NCBI GenBank assembly: GCA_028288645.1
Contig: JAQBNJ010000499.1
Coordinates: 1 to 6,733 of the forward strand
Length of the DNA: 6,733 nt
From: Sediminibacterium sp.
Lineage (GTDB): Bacteria; Bacteroidota; Bacteroidia; Chitinophagales; Chitinophagaceae
Direction of reading: 5' to 3'
Numbering within the stretch: the first letter of the stretch is position 1; the number at the start of each line of letters is the position of its first letter. The position numbers and the translations under genes are program-made. Positions 1 through 6,098 of this stretch are shown here, piece by piece. Under the pieces are notes generated by a model. It was given only the letters and a program-made list of their open reading frames with translations, did no database searches and was not told where the DNA came from.

Positions 1-74
1 CACATTTGAGGATAAATAAGCAGCATTGTAAATTCTTACCCTTCCTATCTTTGAAAAGAAATAATGCAATTAAC

Positions 75-914
75 ATGAACCTATTGAAAATGATCGCCAA
101 CACGGGGCTCAGTGTTTTGGTGTTTGCTGCGGCCACTGGCTGCAACAACGGGCCATCCTCAGATAAAAAAGCTGATTCTGCGAACGCAGCATCGGCAAAA
201 CCAACACCGGGTACACCTATTAAGTACGACAGCTCCAAACGATACATTTACCTTACCTGGGATGATTCTCCCCAGCCACCGGGCACTGTTAACTGTAAGA
301 ATATTTTCAAAGAAGAGAATATCAAGGTTACTTTCTTTTCCGTAGGCTTTAACCAGGTAGGGCCACAGAAAAAACGCCTGATCGATTCGATCCGCGCCGG
401 GTACCCGCAATTCCTGCTGGCCAATCATAGTTTTACGCATGGGTTCAGGGATAAATACGGTACCTTCTATTCCCCCGCTATGACCGACAGCGCTTTTAAT
501 GATTTCATCAAAAATGAGAGGGATCTGAAGATCCCCGTTAAGATCATTCGCCTGCCGGGTAATAATACATGGGCATCGAACGGAGTGATCGAGGGTCAGA
601 AAAAAGACAATGCTTTGGTTAAGAAATTAGATGCTGCCGGTTATAAGATCATCGGCTGGGACCTGGAATGGCACCAACAGGCAAAAGCCAAGGCGCCGAA
701 AGAATCTGTAAACGAAATACTCGCAACGATCAATAATATGTTTGATAATGAGGGCACCCGGGAAGCAAGATCTATCGTGATCCTTTCGCATGACAGGTTA
801 TTCGAAAAGCAGCAATATGCCGATTCACTGAGAAGATTTATCACTGAGTTGAAAAAAGACCCAAGGAATGTATTTGAAACGCTGGATCATTACCCGACAG
901 TTCAGAAAAAATAA
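75..914 (+). CDS. Polysaccharide deacetylase (NodB-homology) family lipoprotein
   Basis: Predicted metal-dependent carbohydrate esterase (CE4 family) that removes N-acetyl groups from a glycan. The substrate cannot be read from the sequence; peptidoglycan or a surface glycan is plausible. From the ATG at 75 it has 279 residues. Residues 1-23 form a hydrophobic leader ending in ATGC, a loose lipobox, so Cys23 is a likely lipid anchor, followed by a Ser/Ala/Lys/Pro-rich linker. All five NodB motifs are present: LTWDDSP with Asp63 and Asp64, HSFTH with metal ligands His118 and His122, RLPG at 159-162, GWDLEW at 194-199, and SHD with His239. Motif 1 usually reads TFDDGP, so Trp and Ser here are substitutions, but the acidic pair is kept. 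The frame is open upstream to the window edge with a TTG at 6; I prefer ATG 75 because it puts the leader at the N-terminus. No clear Shine-Dalgarno is seen. Family call is firm, start and lipidation less so. Confidence 0.85.
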   Translation: MNLLKMIANTGLSVLVFAAATGCNNGPSSDKKADSANAASAKPTPGTPIKYDSSKRYIYLTWDDSPQPPGTVNCKNIFKEENIKVTFFSVGFNQVGPQKKRLIDSIRAGYPQFLLANHSFTHGFRDKYGTFYSPAMTDSAFNDFIKNERDLKIPVKIIRLPGNNTWASNGVIEGQKKDNALVKKLDAAGYKIIGWDLEWHQQAKAKAPKESVNEILATINNMFDNEGTREARSIVILSHDRLFEKQQYADSLRRFITELKKDPRNVFETLDHYPTVQKK

Positions 915-936
915 AGAGTTGAATGTTATTTATATG

Positions 937-967
937 AAAGACCGTCTTATAAAAGGCGGTCTTTTTT
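937..967 (+). terminator. Intrinsic terminator of the deacetylase gene
   Basis: A 12-bp stem (937-948 with 953-964, one T-G wobble) closes on an ATAA tetraloop, and its 3' arm runs into a T tract through 967. It starts 22 bp after the deacetylase stop codon, so this gene probably ends its own transcript here. Confidence 0.9.
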
Positions 968-1083
968 ATTGTGCATGAAAATGGCAGGCGGATATGAGGA
1001 GTACCAGTTGTAAAGTAACTATGACTAATAAAAGGCGTTTTAATAAAAGGGAATAAATGAACCACAATAGGCACAACTTGTCC

Positions 1084-1094
1084 CGCCAAAGGCG
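1084..1094. repeat. Short CC-N3-GG hairpin
   Basis: CGCC-AAA-GGCG, a 4-bp stem with a three-base loop. It is the leftmost of several hairpins in this gap that share a CC-N3-GG core. Alone it would not be notable; its value comes from the cluster. Confidence 0.4.
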
Positions 1095-1129
1095 TGGATA
1101 GAAATGATTGCAGAGACGCAGCCTCGATA

Positions 1130-1280
1130 CATATTGTAGCGACGGATTTTAATCCGTTGAACAAAAAAATCGAAAATTCCGGGAGAACCGTAGGTTCGGT
1201 CCATATATGCATCGTGCCTACGGCACTCCCTGACTACGGTGAATTACAAACAACGGATTAAAATCCGTTGCTACAACATG
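1130..1280. repeat. Nested palindromic element with 30-bp inverted ends (REP/MITE-like)
   Basis: The ends 1130-1159 and 1251-1280 are inverted copies that match at 28 of 30 positions. Each end also holds its own palindrome (ACGGATT-TT-AATCCGT at 1142-1157). Further symmetric arms lie inside: AATTC 1175-1179 with GAATT 1241-1245, GGGAG 1181-1185 with CTCCC 1226-1230, and CCGTAGG 1188-1194 with CCTACGG 1217-1223. Two small hairpins, GAACC-GTA-GGTTC (1185-1197) and GTGCC-TAC-GGCAC (1214-1226), sit in the core in opposite orientation. There is no transposase and no convincing reading frame. I infer a non-autonomous or REP-type mobile repeat; no target-site duplication is evident at the ends. Confidence 0.7.
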
Positions 1281-1284
1281 AACC

Positions 1285-1297
1285 GAGCCGATGGCTC
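1285..1297. repeat. Short GNNCC-N3-GGNNC hairpin
   Basis: GAGCC-GAT-GGCTC, a 5-bp stem with a three-base loop, just outside the right end of the nested palindrome. It has the same core as the hairpins at 1185-1197 and 1214-1226, but with different, still paired, stem bases. Confidence 0.5.
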
Positions 1298-1311
1298 TAC
1301 TCAACTCTTGA

Positions 1312-1333
1312 CCTGTCTGCCGACAAAGGCAGG
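1312..1333. repeat. CTGCC/GGCAG hairpin repeat
   Basis: CTGCC at 1317-1321 pairs with GGCAG at 1328-1332 around the loop GACAAA. A competing fold pairs TGTC (1314-1317) with GACA (1322-1325). It looks like a degraded member of the CCTGCC/GGCAGG repeats seen between genes in this phylum (from memory, not searched). The rest of the gap up to 1463 shows no gene or further repeat that I can support. Confidence 0.4.
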
Positions 1334-1463
1334 TTCGCATAACTGTCATTTATCTATGTGCTATACCCTAGCCTATGTGATGTTGTTCAAAATCATAATC
1401 CAATCTCAACTGAGCCAACAATTTATGCCCGGCATCTCAAAATATTAATTAGCCCCTTATTCA

Positions 1464-1495
1464 ATACAAAACGGCTGTCTCTTTCGAAACAGCCG
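1464..1495 (-). terminator. Intrinsic terminator of the OmpA-family gene
   Basis: CGGCTGT (1472-1478) pairs with ACAGCCG (1489-1495). Read on the minus strand the hairpin is followed by TTTTGTATT, a short T tract. It lies about 30 bp past the stop codon of the minus-strand OmpA gene. No oppositely oriented gene ends here, so it should serve that gene. Confidence 0.8.
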
Positions 1496-1525
1496 CTCTT
1501 ATTTATTTATCTATGATTTTGATCT

Positions 1526-2929
1526 TTAGAACAAAGTAAACTCAACGCGCCTGTTCTTCTGGCGGCCCGCATCGGTTTTATTGGTGGCTATCGGTTGTGA
1601 TTCGCCATAGCCGGTTGCTTCTATCTTTCCTGAATTCACGCCTTGTGATACGAGGTATGATTTCACAGATTCAGCACGGTTCTTAGACAATTTCATGTTA
1701 GCTGCATCAGATCCAACATCATCGGTATGTCCTGCGAGTTTCAGGCTGAATCCTTTTTTCACCATCATGTCTGCTACCCTTGTTAGATAAGGTAATGATC
1801 TTGTACGAATAGTTGATTTACCGAAATCAAATTCGAGATTCCTGATCGCTTCATCAACAATACGCCTGTCTTCTTCTGTAATAATATATTTTTCTGTTTT
1901 CACAATGGTTGTAGTATCCCTGACAGGCGGCGGTGGTGTTGGCAATGCGCAACCTGAACCGTCTACTTTGGTACCGGCAGGCGTGTTCGGGCATTTGTCA
2001 AAATAATCAGCCACCCCATCACCATCAGAATCTATTTTCATTTTAGCCAATTCATCTTTCAAACCATTCAGGTTGGCAAGATCGCGGTTAAGTTGATTGA
2101 GCCTGGCTTCTTCAGCAGCCAATGAACTGGCCAATGCTGCATTCTTTTCCCAAAGATCCTGTGCCAAAGCTGCAGGTGCATTATGTGTGGCCAATTGTGG
2201 CTTTGATCTCTTCCCTAAAGCGAATTCAAGGCCTGCATGACCATAAGAGAATTTATCGCCATTATAGGAAGGTCCTTTATAATATCCATCAAAATTATCG
2301 CCATCAATAAAATTCATTGAATAACCGAAGTCCAGGTTGATATCTTTCGATACGTTGAATTTCAAACCAAGTCCAACCGGGATAAATCTTTCTGTGATAT
2401 TTCCTCCCGGCTTATAATCAATATTGGTACCTGATGCGGTAACCAGGTGCGGGCTATAATTAATCAACCCGGCGCCAAGGCTGAGATAAGGTTGTACAGC
2501 GGTATGCATTTGTGTCCAGTTAATATTACCCAATGTTAGTACGCCAGTTAAAGCAGCCGACCAATTCAGGTCAGTAGTAAAAGAAGCATAGGGATTGGTG
2601 GCGCTTGACGGAGCCGTATTATCTGCCGAAACAGTTCCTTTTAAAAACTCAAGCTGCAAGCCAAAATTATGTGTGATCTGGTCTTTAAGATAGGCTCCAT
2701 ATCCTAATGTGGGTTTCCATTTATTAAAATCATTGCGGCCACCAATGGCAAGTGCGGGGCCGAGTCCACCGGCATGTATACCAAATGACCAGGTTCTGAA
2801 ACCTCCTGTTCCGTTAAATAATTTTGGACTTGACGCAGGATACGTTGTTGTTGACTCCTGCGCGAAAGATGTGATTGCGCAGAATGAAACGGCTGCGAAC
2901 AATGACATACACTTAAATAGCTGTTGCAT
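1526..2929 (-). CDS. OmpA-family outer-membrane protein with TSP3 linker
   Basis: Probable outer-membrane protein that tethers the membrane to peptidoglycan. The 467 residues comprise a signal peptide with likely cleavage after SFA (23/24), then a region of about 25-240 rich in Gly, aromatic and alternating residues consistent with a beta-barrel. A short heptad-like segment (about 257-297) is followed by a thrombospondin type 3 type linker (about 300-328, DSDGDGVADYFDKCPNTP, Cys313 and Cys327), a proline stretch (331-335) and a C-terminal OmpA domain (about 350-467). The OmpA domain holds GHTDDVGSD and LSKNRAESV; Asp408 and Arg418 align with the diaminopimelate-binding Asp and Arg of E. coli OmpA. 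The protein ends in Phe, as many outer-membrane proteins do. AAAGAAG lies just before the ATG and may act as a ribosome site. It is transcribed alone; no good promoter match was found. The exact physiological role is unknown. Confidence 0.93.
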   Translation of the reverse strand: MQQLFKCMSLFAAVSFCAITSFAQESTTTYPASSPKLFNGTGGFRTWSFGIHAGGLGPALAIGGRNDFNKWKPTLGYGAYLKDQITHNFGLQLEFLKGTVSADNTAPSSATNPYASFTTDLNWSAALTGVLTLGNINWTQMHTAVQPYLSLGAGLINYSPHLVTASGTNIDYKPGGNITERFIPVGLGLKFNVSKDINLDFGYSMNFIDGDNFDGYYKGPSYNGDKFSYGHAGLEFALGKRSKPQLATHNAPAALAQDLWEKNAALASSLAAEEARLNQLNRDLANLNGLKDELAKMKIDSDGDGVADYFDKCPNTPAGTKVDGSGCALPTPPPPVRDTTTIVKTEKYIITEEDRRIVDEAIRNLEFDFGKSTIRTRSLPYLTRVADMMVKKGFSLKLAGHTDDVGSDAANMKLSKNRAESVKSYLVSQGVNSGKIEATGYGESQPIATNKTDAGRQKNRRVEFTLF

Positions 2930-3185
2930 AGATCTTCTTTTAGTATTAAATGGATATTTTTTCCAGTAACACTTATATACTAAAAGCTATGCCATCAACA
3001 AAAAAGAAATACGCGTAAGCTATATGGAAGAGAAACCCGTAACTATTGAATGCTGCGGGGGAATATATTCTACAGGAAAGCGATCATGAGATGCATTTTA
3101 TAAAAGAATTTCGCCGACACAGCAACCACTCATCCAAAACCGTACACAGCGAACATATTGTTCATCCCTGCAAAACGGGCGTTAT

Positions 3186-3202
3186 GATTTCTTTAAGAAA
3201 TC
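3186..3202. promoter_or_regulatory. Palindrome GATTTCTT-T-AAGAAATC
   Basis: Perfect 8-bp arms around a single central base. It lies about 200 bp upstream of the PepSY-like gene and about 257 bp upstream of the OmpA gene. It has no T tract and is not at a gene end, so a protein-binding site is more likely than a terminator. The binding factor is unknown. Confidence 0.4.
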
Positions 3203-3248
3203 CTTTGAAACACTTGACACCACTACATTGCAGAAGATTTTTAGTTTT

Positions 3249-3268
3249 TGTTAACATGTATGTTAACA
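3249..3268. promoter_or_regulatory. Palindromic operator candidate TGTTAACAT-GT-ATGTTAACA
   Basis: Perfect 9-bp arms separated by two bases, an arrangement typical of a site for a dimeric transcription factor. It lies 136 bp upstream of the PepSY-like start and 47 bp from the other palindrome. A TAGTTTTTG string (3242-3250), one base longer than the Bacteroidota -7 consensus, abuts it; if that were a promoter the palindrome would cover the transcription start. I cannot name the regulator. Confidence 0.5.
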
Positions 3269-3338
3269 CCGTTCATACCATTGGTAATAGTAAGGATGTA
3301 ACTAATCACAATCTACAGCGTCTACTTATTGTTCGTTT

Positions 3339-3346
3339 TACTTTTG
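3339..3346 (+). promoter_or_regulatory. Bacteroidota -7 promoter element for the PepSY-like gene
   Basis: TACTTTTG matches the Bacteroidota -7 consensus TAnnTTTG exactly. It lies 58 bp before the ATG at 3405, which would give an AT-rich leader of about 50 nt with no Shine-Dalgarno. No TTG -33 element is found at the usual spacing, so the call is moderate. Confidence 0.5.
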
Positions 3347-3404
3347 ACTTATCAAATTAAAAAAACAAACACACAATATTAAAAACACACTTAATCAAAA
3401 CACA

Positions 3405-3845
3405 ATGAAAAAATTATTCATCCTGGCATTAATAGCCATCGCAACCGGAACAACGGCTTTTGCCGGCCCGTCAACTGCTAAAGCAGTTACCCATTTTACC
3501 AACACTTTCAGTACAGCAAAAAATGTATCATGGAATTCAAGCGGCAGATTTCAAAAAGTAACTTTTCAATTGAACAATGAAACCATCAGCGCATTCTACG
3601 ATGAAGATGGCGATTTGCTTGGTACCTCTAAAAAAGTATCTTTTGATAAATTGCCAAAAGGCGCACTTGAAACCATTACAAGTAAATACACTTTTCCCGA
3701 ATACCAGGTATTGGAGTGTATTGAATTTTCAAGCGATAAAAATGAAACCAAATACTACACTTCATTCAGCACTGAAGATTCAACCGTAGTATTGGAGATC
3801 ATGAAAAACGGAAGAGTGAGTGTATTTTCTGAAACAGAAAAATAA
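3405..3845 (+). CDS. Small secreted PepSY-like (DUF2874-type) protein
   Basis: A 146-residue predicted exported protein of unknown function. Residues 1-20 form a clean signal peptide (MKK start, hydrophobic core, cleavage after AFA). The mature part resembles the Bacteroidota beta-lactamase-inhibitor-like/PepSY-like fold. It has the usual order: helix ending in a phenylalanine (FTNTFSTAKNVSW, 31-43), beta strands with FQLNNETISAFYDEDGDLLG (54-73), then a leucine/proline segment leading into a second helix (LPKGALETITSKY, 83-95) and further strands. Such proteins are often abundant periplasmic proteins, and none of their residues suggests an enzyme. The gene is monocistronic, with its own promoter candidate upstream and terminator downstream, and is divergent from the OmpA gene. 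The start is supported by the signal peptide. The family call rests on remembered motif pattern. Confidence 0.75.
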   Translation: MKKLFILALIAIATGTTAFAGPSTAKAVTHFTNTFSTAKNVSWNSSGRFQKVTFQLNNETISAFYDEDGDLLGTSKKVSFDKLPKGALETITSKYTFPEYQVLECIEFSSDKNETKYYTSFSTEDSTVVLEIMKNGRVSVFSETEK

Positions 3846-3870
3846 TATCCATTCTCTATATATAAGATGA

Positions 3871-3900
3871 AGTCCTGCGTTCTTGCGCAGGGCTTTTTTT
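3871..3900 (+). terminator. Intrinsic terminator of the PepSY-like gene
   Basis: A 9-bp stem (3871-3879 with 3886-3894, one wobble) with loop TTCTTG leads directly into a run of seven T. It begins 25 bp after the stop codon. Confidence 0.9.
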
Positions 3901-3930
3901 ATTTCAATACACGAATTGGACGAACAAGGA

Positions 3931-4015
3931 CAGATTTTGGAATTTTGGAATTGGGAGATTTTGGAATTGGAAACCTAAATTTCCCAATCTCCCAATTTCC
4001 CAATTTCAAAATTTG
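3931..4015. repeat. Long imperfect inverted repeat built of GGAATT/GGGAAATT units
   Basis: The arms 3931-3968 and 3978-4015 match at 30 of 38 positions when one is reversed and complemented, around a 9-bp spacer. Each arm is a tandem of short purine-rich units such as GATTTTGGAATT and GGGAGATT. Four of the eight mismatches would be G-U pairs in plus-strand RNA, so the fold is stronger on that strand. It ends 2 bp from the anmK stop codon and could act as a 3' stem-loop for that transcript, although no clear T tract follows on the minus strand. Confidence 0.6.
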
Positions 4016-4017
4016 AA

Positions 4018-5217
4018 CTATCCCGGAAAGCTCACCTTCCCCATACTCACCGAAGGAATATCACTTGTGCCATTTCCGATAGGCGTATTGCCGCCTGCTA
4101 CGCATTCATTTGCAAGGATTGCAAACAGCAATGCTTCTTTCGCATCTGGATTGATATCGAGTGCATCGGTAGTATGAAAAGTATAAGTTGGCAACATGGT
4201 CCTGATATGTTCCATCAGCAATGGATTGTGCATGCCGCCGCCGCTGGTGTATATCACGAAGTCTTTGTCTTTCTCCAGTGTCCTGTTCAATGCATCAACA
4301 ATGGTAACGGCGCTGAAACGGTTGAGGGTTGCCATTGTATCCTGTTGCGAAATGGATCCGATGTCCGCGCGAACGATCGCCTCTTCCAGGTAGGCAAGGT
4401 TAAAAAGTTCCGGGCCGGTTGTTTTAGGGAAACCTTTATCGAAGAAAATATGTTTGAGTAATTCTTCCAACAATGTTTCATTTACTGTGCCCGCTTTCGC
4501 CACTGCGGCATCTTTATCATAGGCAAGTTGAAAATGTTTTTGCACATAGGCATCCATCAAAGTATTACCGGGACCTGTATCTGTGCTGAAGATGGCTGTG
4601 GCATCCAGGTTGCCGGGTAAATAAGTAAAGTTTGCGATCCCGCCGATATTCAGCATGATGCGGTTCTCTCCTTTCTTACTGAAAATAAAATAATCGCCAT
4701 ATACAGCCAATGGCGCACCTTCTCCTCCTGCGGCAATATGCTTCTGCCTGAAATCGCTGATCGTAATAATTCCGGTGGAAACTGCGAGATGATCACCGTC
4801 TCCGATCTGCAGAGTGGCATTGCCAAACTGGTCCTGTTGGTGCAGCAGTTTGGGTGCATGATAAATGGTCTGCCCATGGCTCGCTATGAGATCGACTGTC
4901 TTCGGTTCTATCTTCCATTTTTCCAGGCATTGCAGGATCATTCCGGCATGTTGTTGCGCTACCCAGGCATTTAATAAACATACTTTCTCAAGATCAACAA
5001 TGCGTTTCGAGAAAACTGCACGGATCTCGTTCTTGAAATGATCATCGTACCCTATCGTTGCAAATTCAACCAATGCTATCCTGGTTTCGGGGCCACTGCC
5101 GGTAAAACGACATAAGGCAATATCCAATCCATCTAATGACGTGCCGCTCATTAGCCCGATGATCAGCCTGGAATCCTTTGCAGCAATTGCATGTAACAGC
5201 TTGATATTCTTATTCAT
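4018..5217 (-). CDS. anmK: Anhydro-N-acetylmuramic acid kinase
   Basis: Cytoplasmic kinase of peptidoglycan recycling. It opens the anhydro ring of 1,6-anhydro-N-acetylmuramic acid and phosphorylates it with ATP to give MurNAc-6-phosphate. The 399 residues slightly exceed the roughly 370 of E. coli AnmK, mainly through about 18 extra N-terminal residues. Family motifs in order: GLMSGTSLDGLD (21-32), ASHGQTIYH (112-120), DFR (155-157), GGEGAPLA (164-171), LNIGGIANF (189-197), TDTGPGN (212-218, with Asp213 as the likely catalytic base), TSGGGMHNP (324-332) and PDAKEALLFA (357-366). None looks damaged. I keep the ATG at 5217 because the next in-frame Met lies inside the first nucleotide-binding motif. 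The gene is divergent from the DeoR regulator across about 110 bp, and no other recycling gene is in view. Confidence 0.96.
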   Translation of the reverse strand: MNKNIKLLHAIAAKDSRLIIGLMSGTSLDGLDIALCRFTGSGPETRIALVEFATIGYDDHFKNEIRAVFSKRIVDLEKVCLLNAWVAQQHAGMILQCLEKWKIEPKTVDLIASHGQTIYHAPKLLHQQDQFGNATLQIGDGDHLAVSTGIITISDFRQKHIAAGGEGAPLAVYGDYFIFSKKGENRIMLNIGGIANFTYLPGNLDATAIFSTDTGPGNTLMDAYVQKHFQLAYDKDAAVAKAGTVNETLLEELLKHIFFDKGFPKTTGPELFNLAYLEEAIVRADIGSISQQDTMATLNRFSAVTIVDALNRTLEKDKDFVIYTSGGGMHNPLLMEHIRTMLPTYTFHTTDALDINPDAKEALLFAILANECVAGGNTPIGNGTSDIPSVSMGKVSFPG

Positions 5218-5252
5218 ACTTGCAGGTTTCTGATGGATTTCTACATTTATTA

Positions 5253-5266
5253 TGCAACAATTTGCA
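5253..5266. promoter_or_regulatory. Inverted repeat TGCAA-N4-TTGCA in the anmK/regulator gap
   Basis: Five-base arms with a four-base centre lie between divergent anmK and the DeoR-family gene. Further TTGCAG copies lie at about 5219-5224 (just before the anmK start) and 5294-5299 (before the regulator start). A site for autoregulation by the DeoR protein is possible, but the repeat is short and could be chance. Confidence 0.3.
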
Positions 5267-5327
5267 GCTTTTTATTTGTTTTCTAAAAAAATATTGCAGA
5301 GATTAGTACTCTAACTAATTGCTCAGC

Positions 5328-6074
5328 ATGCTCAAAAAAGAACGCCAGGCATATATTTTACACCAGGTAAGCCTGCATAATAGTGTATTATCGGCCGACC
5401 TGAGCAGTTCTATCAATGTTTCAGAAGACACCATCCGGCGCGACCTGAACGAACTGGCAGAAAGCGGCAAAGTTATCAAAGTACATGGGGGTGCATTATC
5501 TAAATCTTTCAACAGCTTTTACCTGCGTTCTGATGTCTATAATGTAGACAGTAAACAGGTCATTGCAGAAAAAGCAGTTTCCCTGATAAAAGATGGCATG
5601 TTCGTCTTAACCGGAGGCGGAACTACCGTTATAGAGATGGCGCGGCTTTTACCCGAGAACCTGAAAGCTACTTTCTTTACCGGCAGTATCCCTGCCGCCT
5701 ATGAATATGCACAGCACCCCAACATCGAAGTAATCTTTATTGGTGATAAGATAGCCAAAAAATCACAGATAGCCGTGGGTGGAGAAGCGATCAGCAAGAT
5801 CAAACACATTAAAGCGGATCTATGTTTTCTTGGCGTAAACGCCATTGACCTCGAACATGGCATCACAGATAGTGACTGGGATGTGGTGCAGGTAAAAAAT
5901 GCGATGATCGAAGCGTCATCGCAAACCGTTGTGATGTCTATATCAGAAAAGATGAATTCGCATCACCGCATTCGCGTATGCGGGCTTGATGAGATCGACA
6001 TACTAATAACCGAACTGGACCCGGCGGATAGCATCCTGGATCCATTCAGGTTGAACGGCCTAACCATTCTTTGA
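5328..6074 (+). CDS. DeoR-family transcriptional regulator
   Basis: Predicted DNA-binding repressor or activator of 248 residues, a normal length for the family. The N-terminal winged helix-turn-helix spans about 1-57, with recognition helix SEDTIRRDLNELAESG (32-47) and wing VIKVHGGAL (49-57). The C-terminal DeoR sensor domain (about 75-230), related to ribose-5-phosphate isomerase, shows VLTGGGTTVIEMARLLP (93-109), TGS (118-120), GGEA (151-154), KADLCFLGVNAID (162-174) and VKNAMIEAS (189-197). Known family members usually bind phosphorylated sugars. The common LDxGTT loop reads LTGGGTT here, so the usual Asp is missing. A TTG at 5319 in frame would add three residues; ATG 5328 is preferred. 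It is divergent from anmK and 24 bp upstream of a SusC-like receptor gene, its most likely target. Confidence 0.92.
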   Translation: MLKKERQAYILHQVSLHNSVLSADLSSSINVSEDTIRRDLNELAESGKVIKVHGGALSKSFNSFYLRSDVYNVDSKQVIAEKAVSLIKDGMFVLTGGGTTVIEMARLLPENLKATFFTGSIPAAYEYAQHPNIEVIFIGDKIAKKSQIAVGGEAISKIKHIKADLCFLGVNAIDLEHGITDSDWDVVQVKNAMIEASSQTVVMSISEKMNSHHRIRVCGLDEIDILITELDPADSILDPFRLNGLTIL

Positions 6075-6098
6075 TTTATCACCTATAAAAACTGCTCT

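Larger units (their letters stand above)
2930..3404. other. Divergent intergenic region with regulatory palindromes
   Basis: This gap separates two divergently transcribed genes, the OmpA-family gene and the PepSY-like gene. It is AT-rich and contains two palindromes (3186-3202, 3249-3268) and a plus-strand -7 element (3339-3346). A TTG-started frame at 3046-3360 covers much of it, but its translation shows no domain, signal peptide or ribosome site, so I treat the region as non-coding. A small RNA cannot be excluded, because the gap is long for two promoters. Confidence 0.6.

Noticed and set aside
6..74. Upstream TTG start for the deacetylase
   Set aside because: It would put 23 polar residues ahead of the lipoprotein leader; ATG 75 gives a normal export signal.
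841..1212. Minus-strand open frame of 123 codons
   Set aside because: It runs through the deacetylase 3' end, the terminator and the left half of the nested palindrome. The translation shows no domain, and such frames arise easily from palindromic repeats.
1084..1340. CRISPR-like or phage attachment interpretation of the repeat cluster
   Set aside because: The repeats are inverted and unequally spaced, there are no regular spacers, and no cas gene, integrase or tRNA is in the window.
1239..1448. Plus-strand open frame of 69 codons
   Set aside because: It begins inside the right arm of the palindrome and reads through two hairpins. It has no ribosome site and no protein-like composition.
2982..2989. 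Possible minus-strand -7 element (TAGCTTTT) for the OmpA gene
   Set aside because: It has one mismatch at the key final G and no TTG at the proper -33 spacing, so it is too weak to list as a promoter.
3046..3360. Plus-strand open frame of 104 codons between the OmpA and PepSY-like genes
   Set aside because: TTG start, no domain or signal peptide, and it covers both regulatory palindromes and the promoter element of the next gene. Kept as non-coding, though not disproved.
5319..5327. Upstream TTG start for the DeoR-family regulator
   Set aside because: It adds only three residues; ATG 5328 begins directly before the conserved KKERQ helix.
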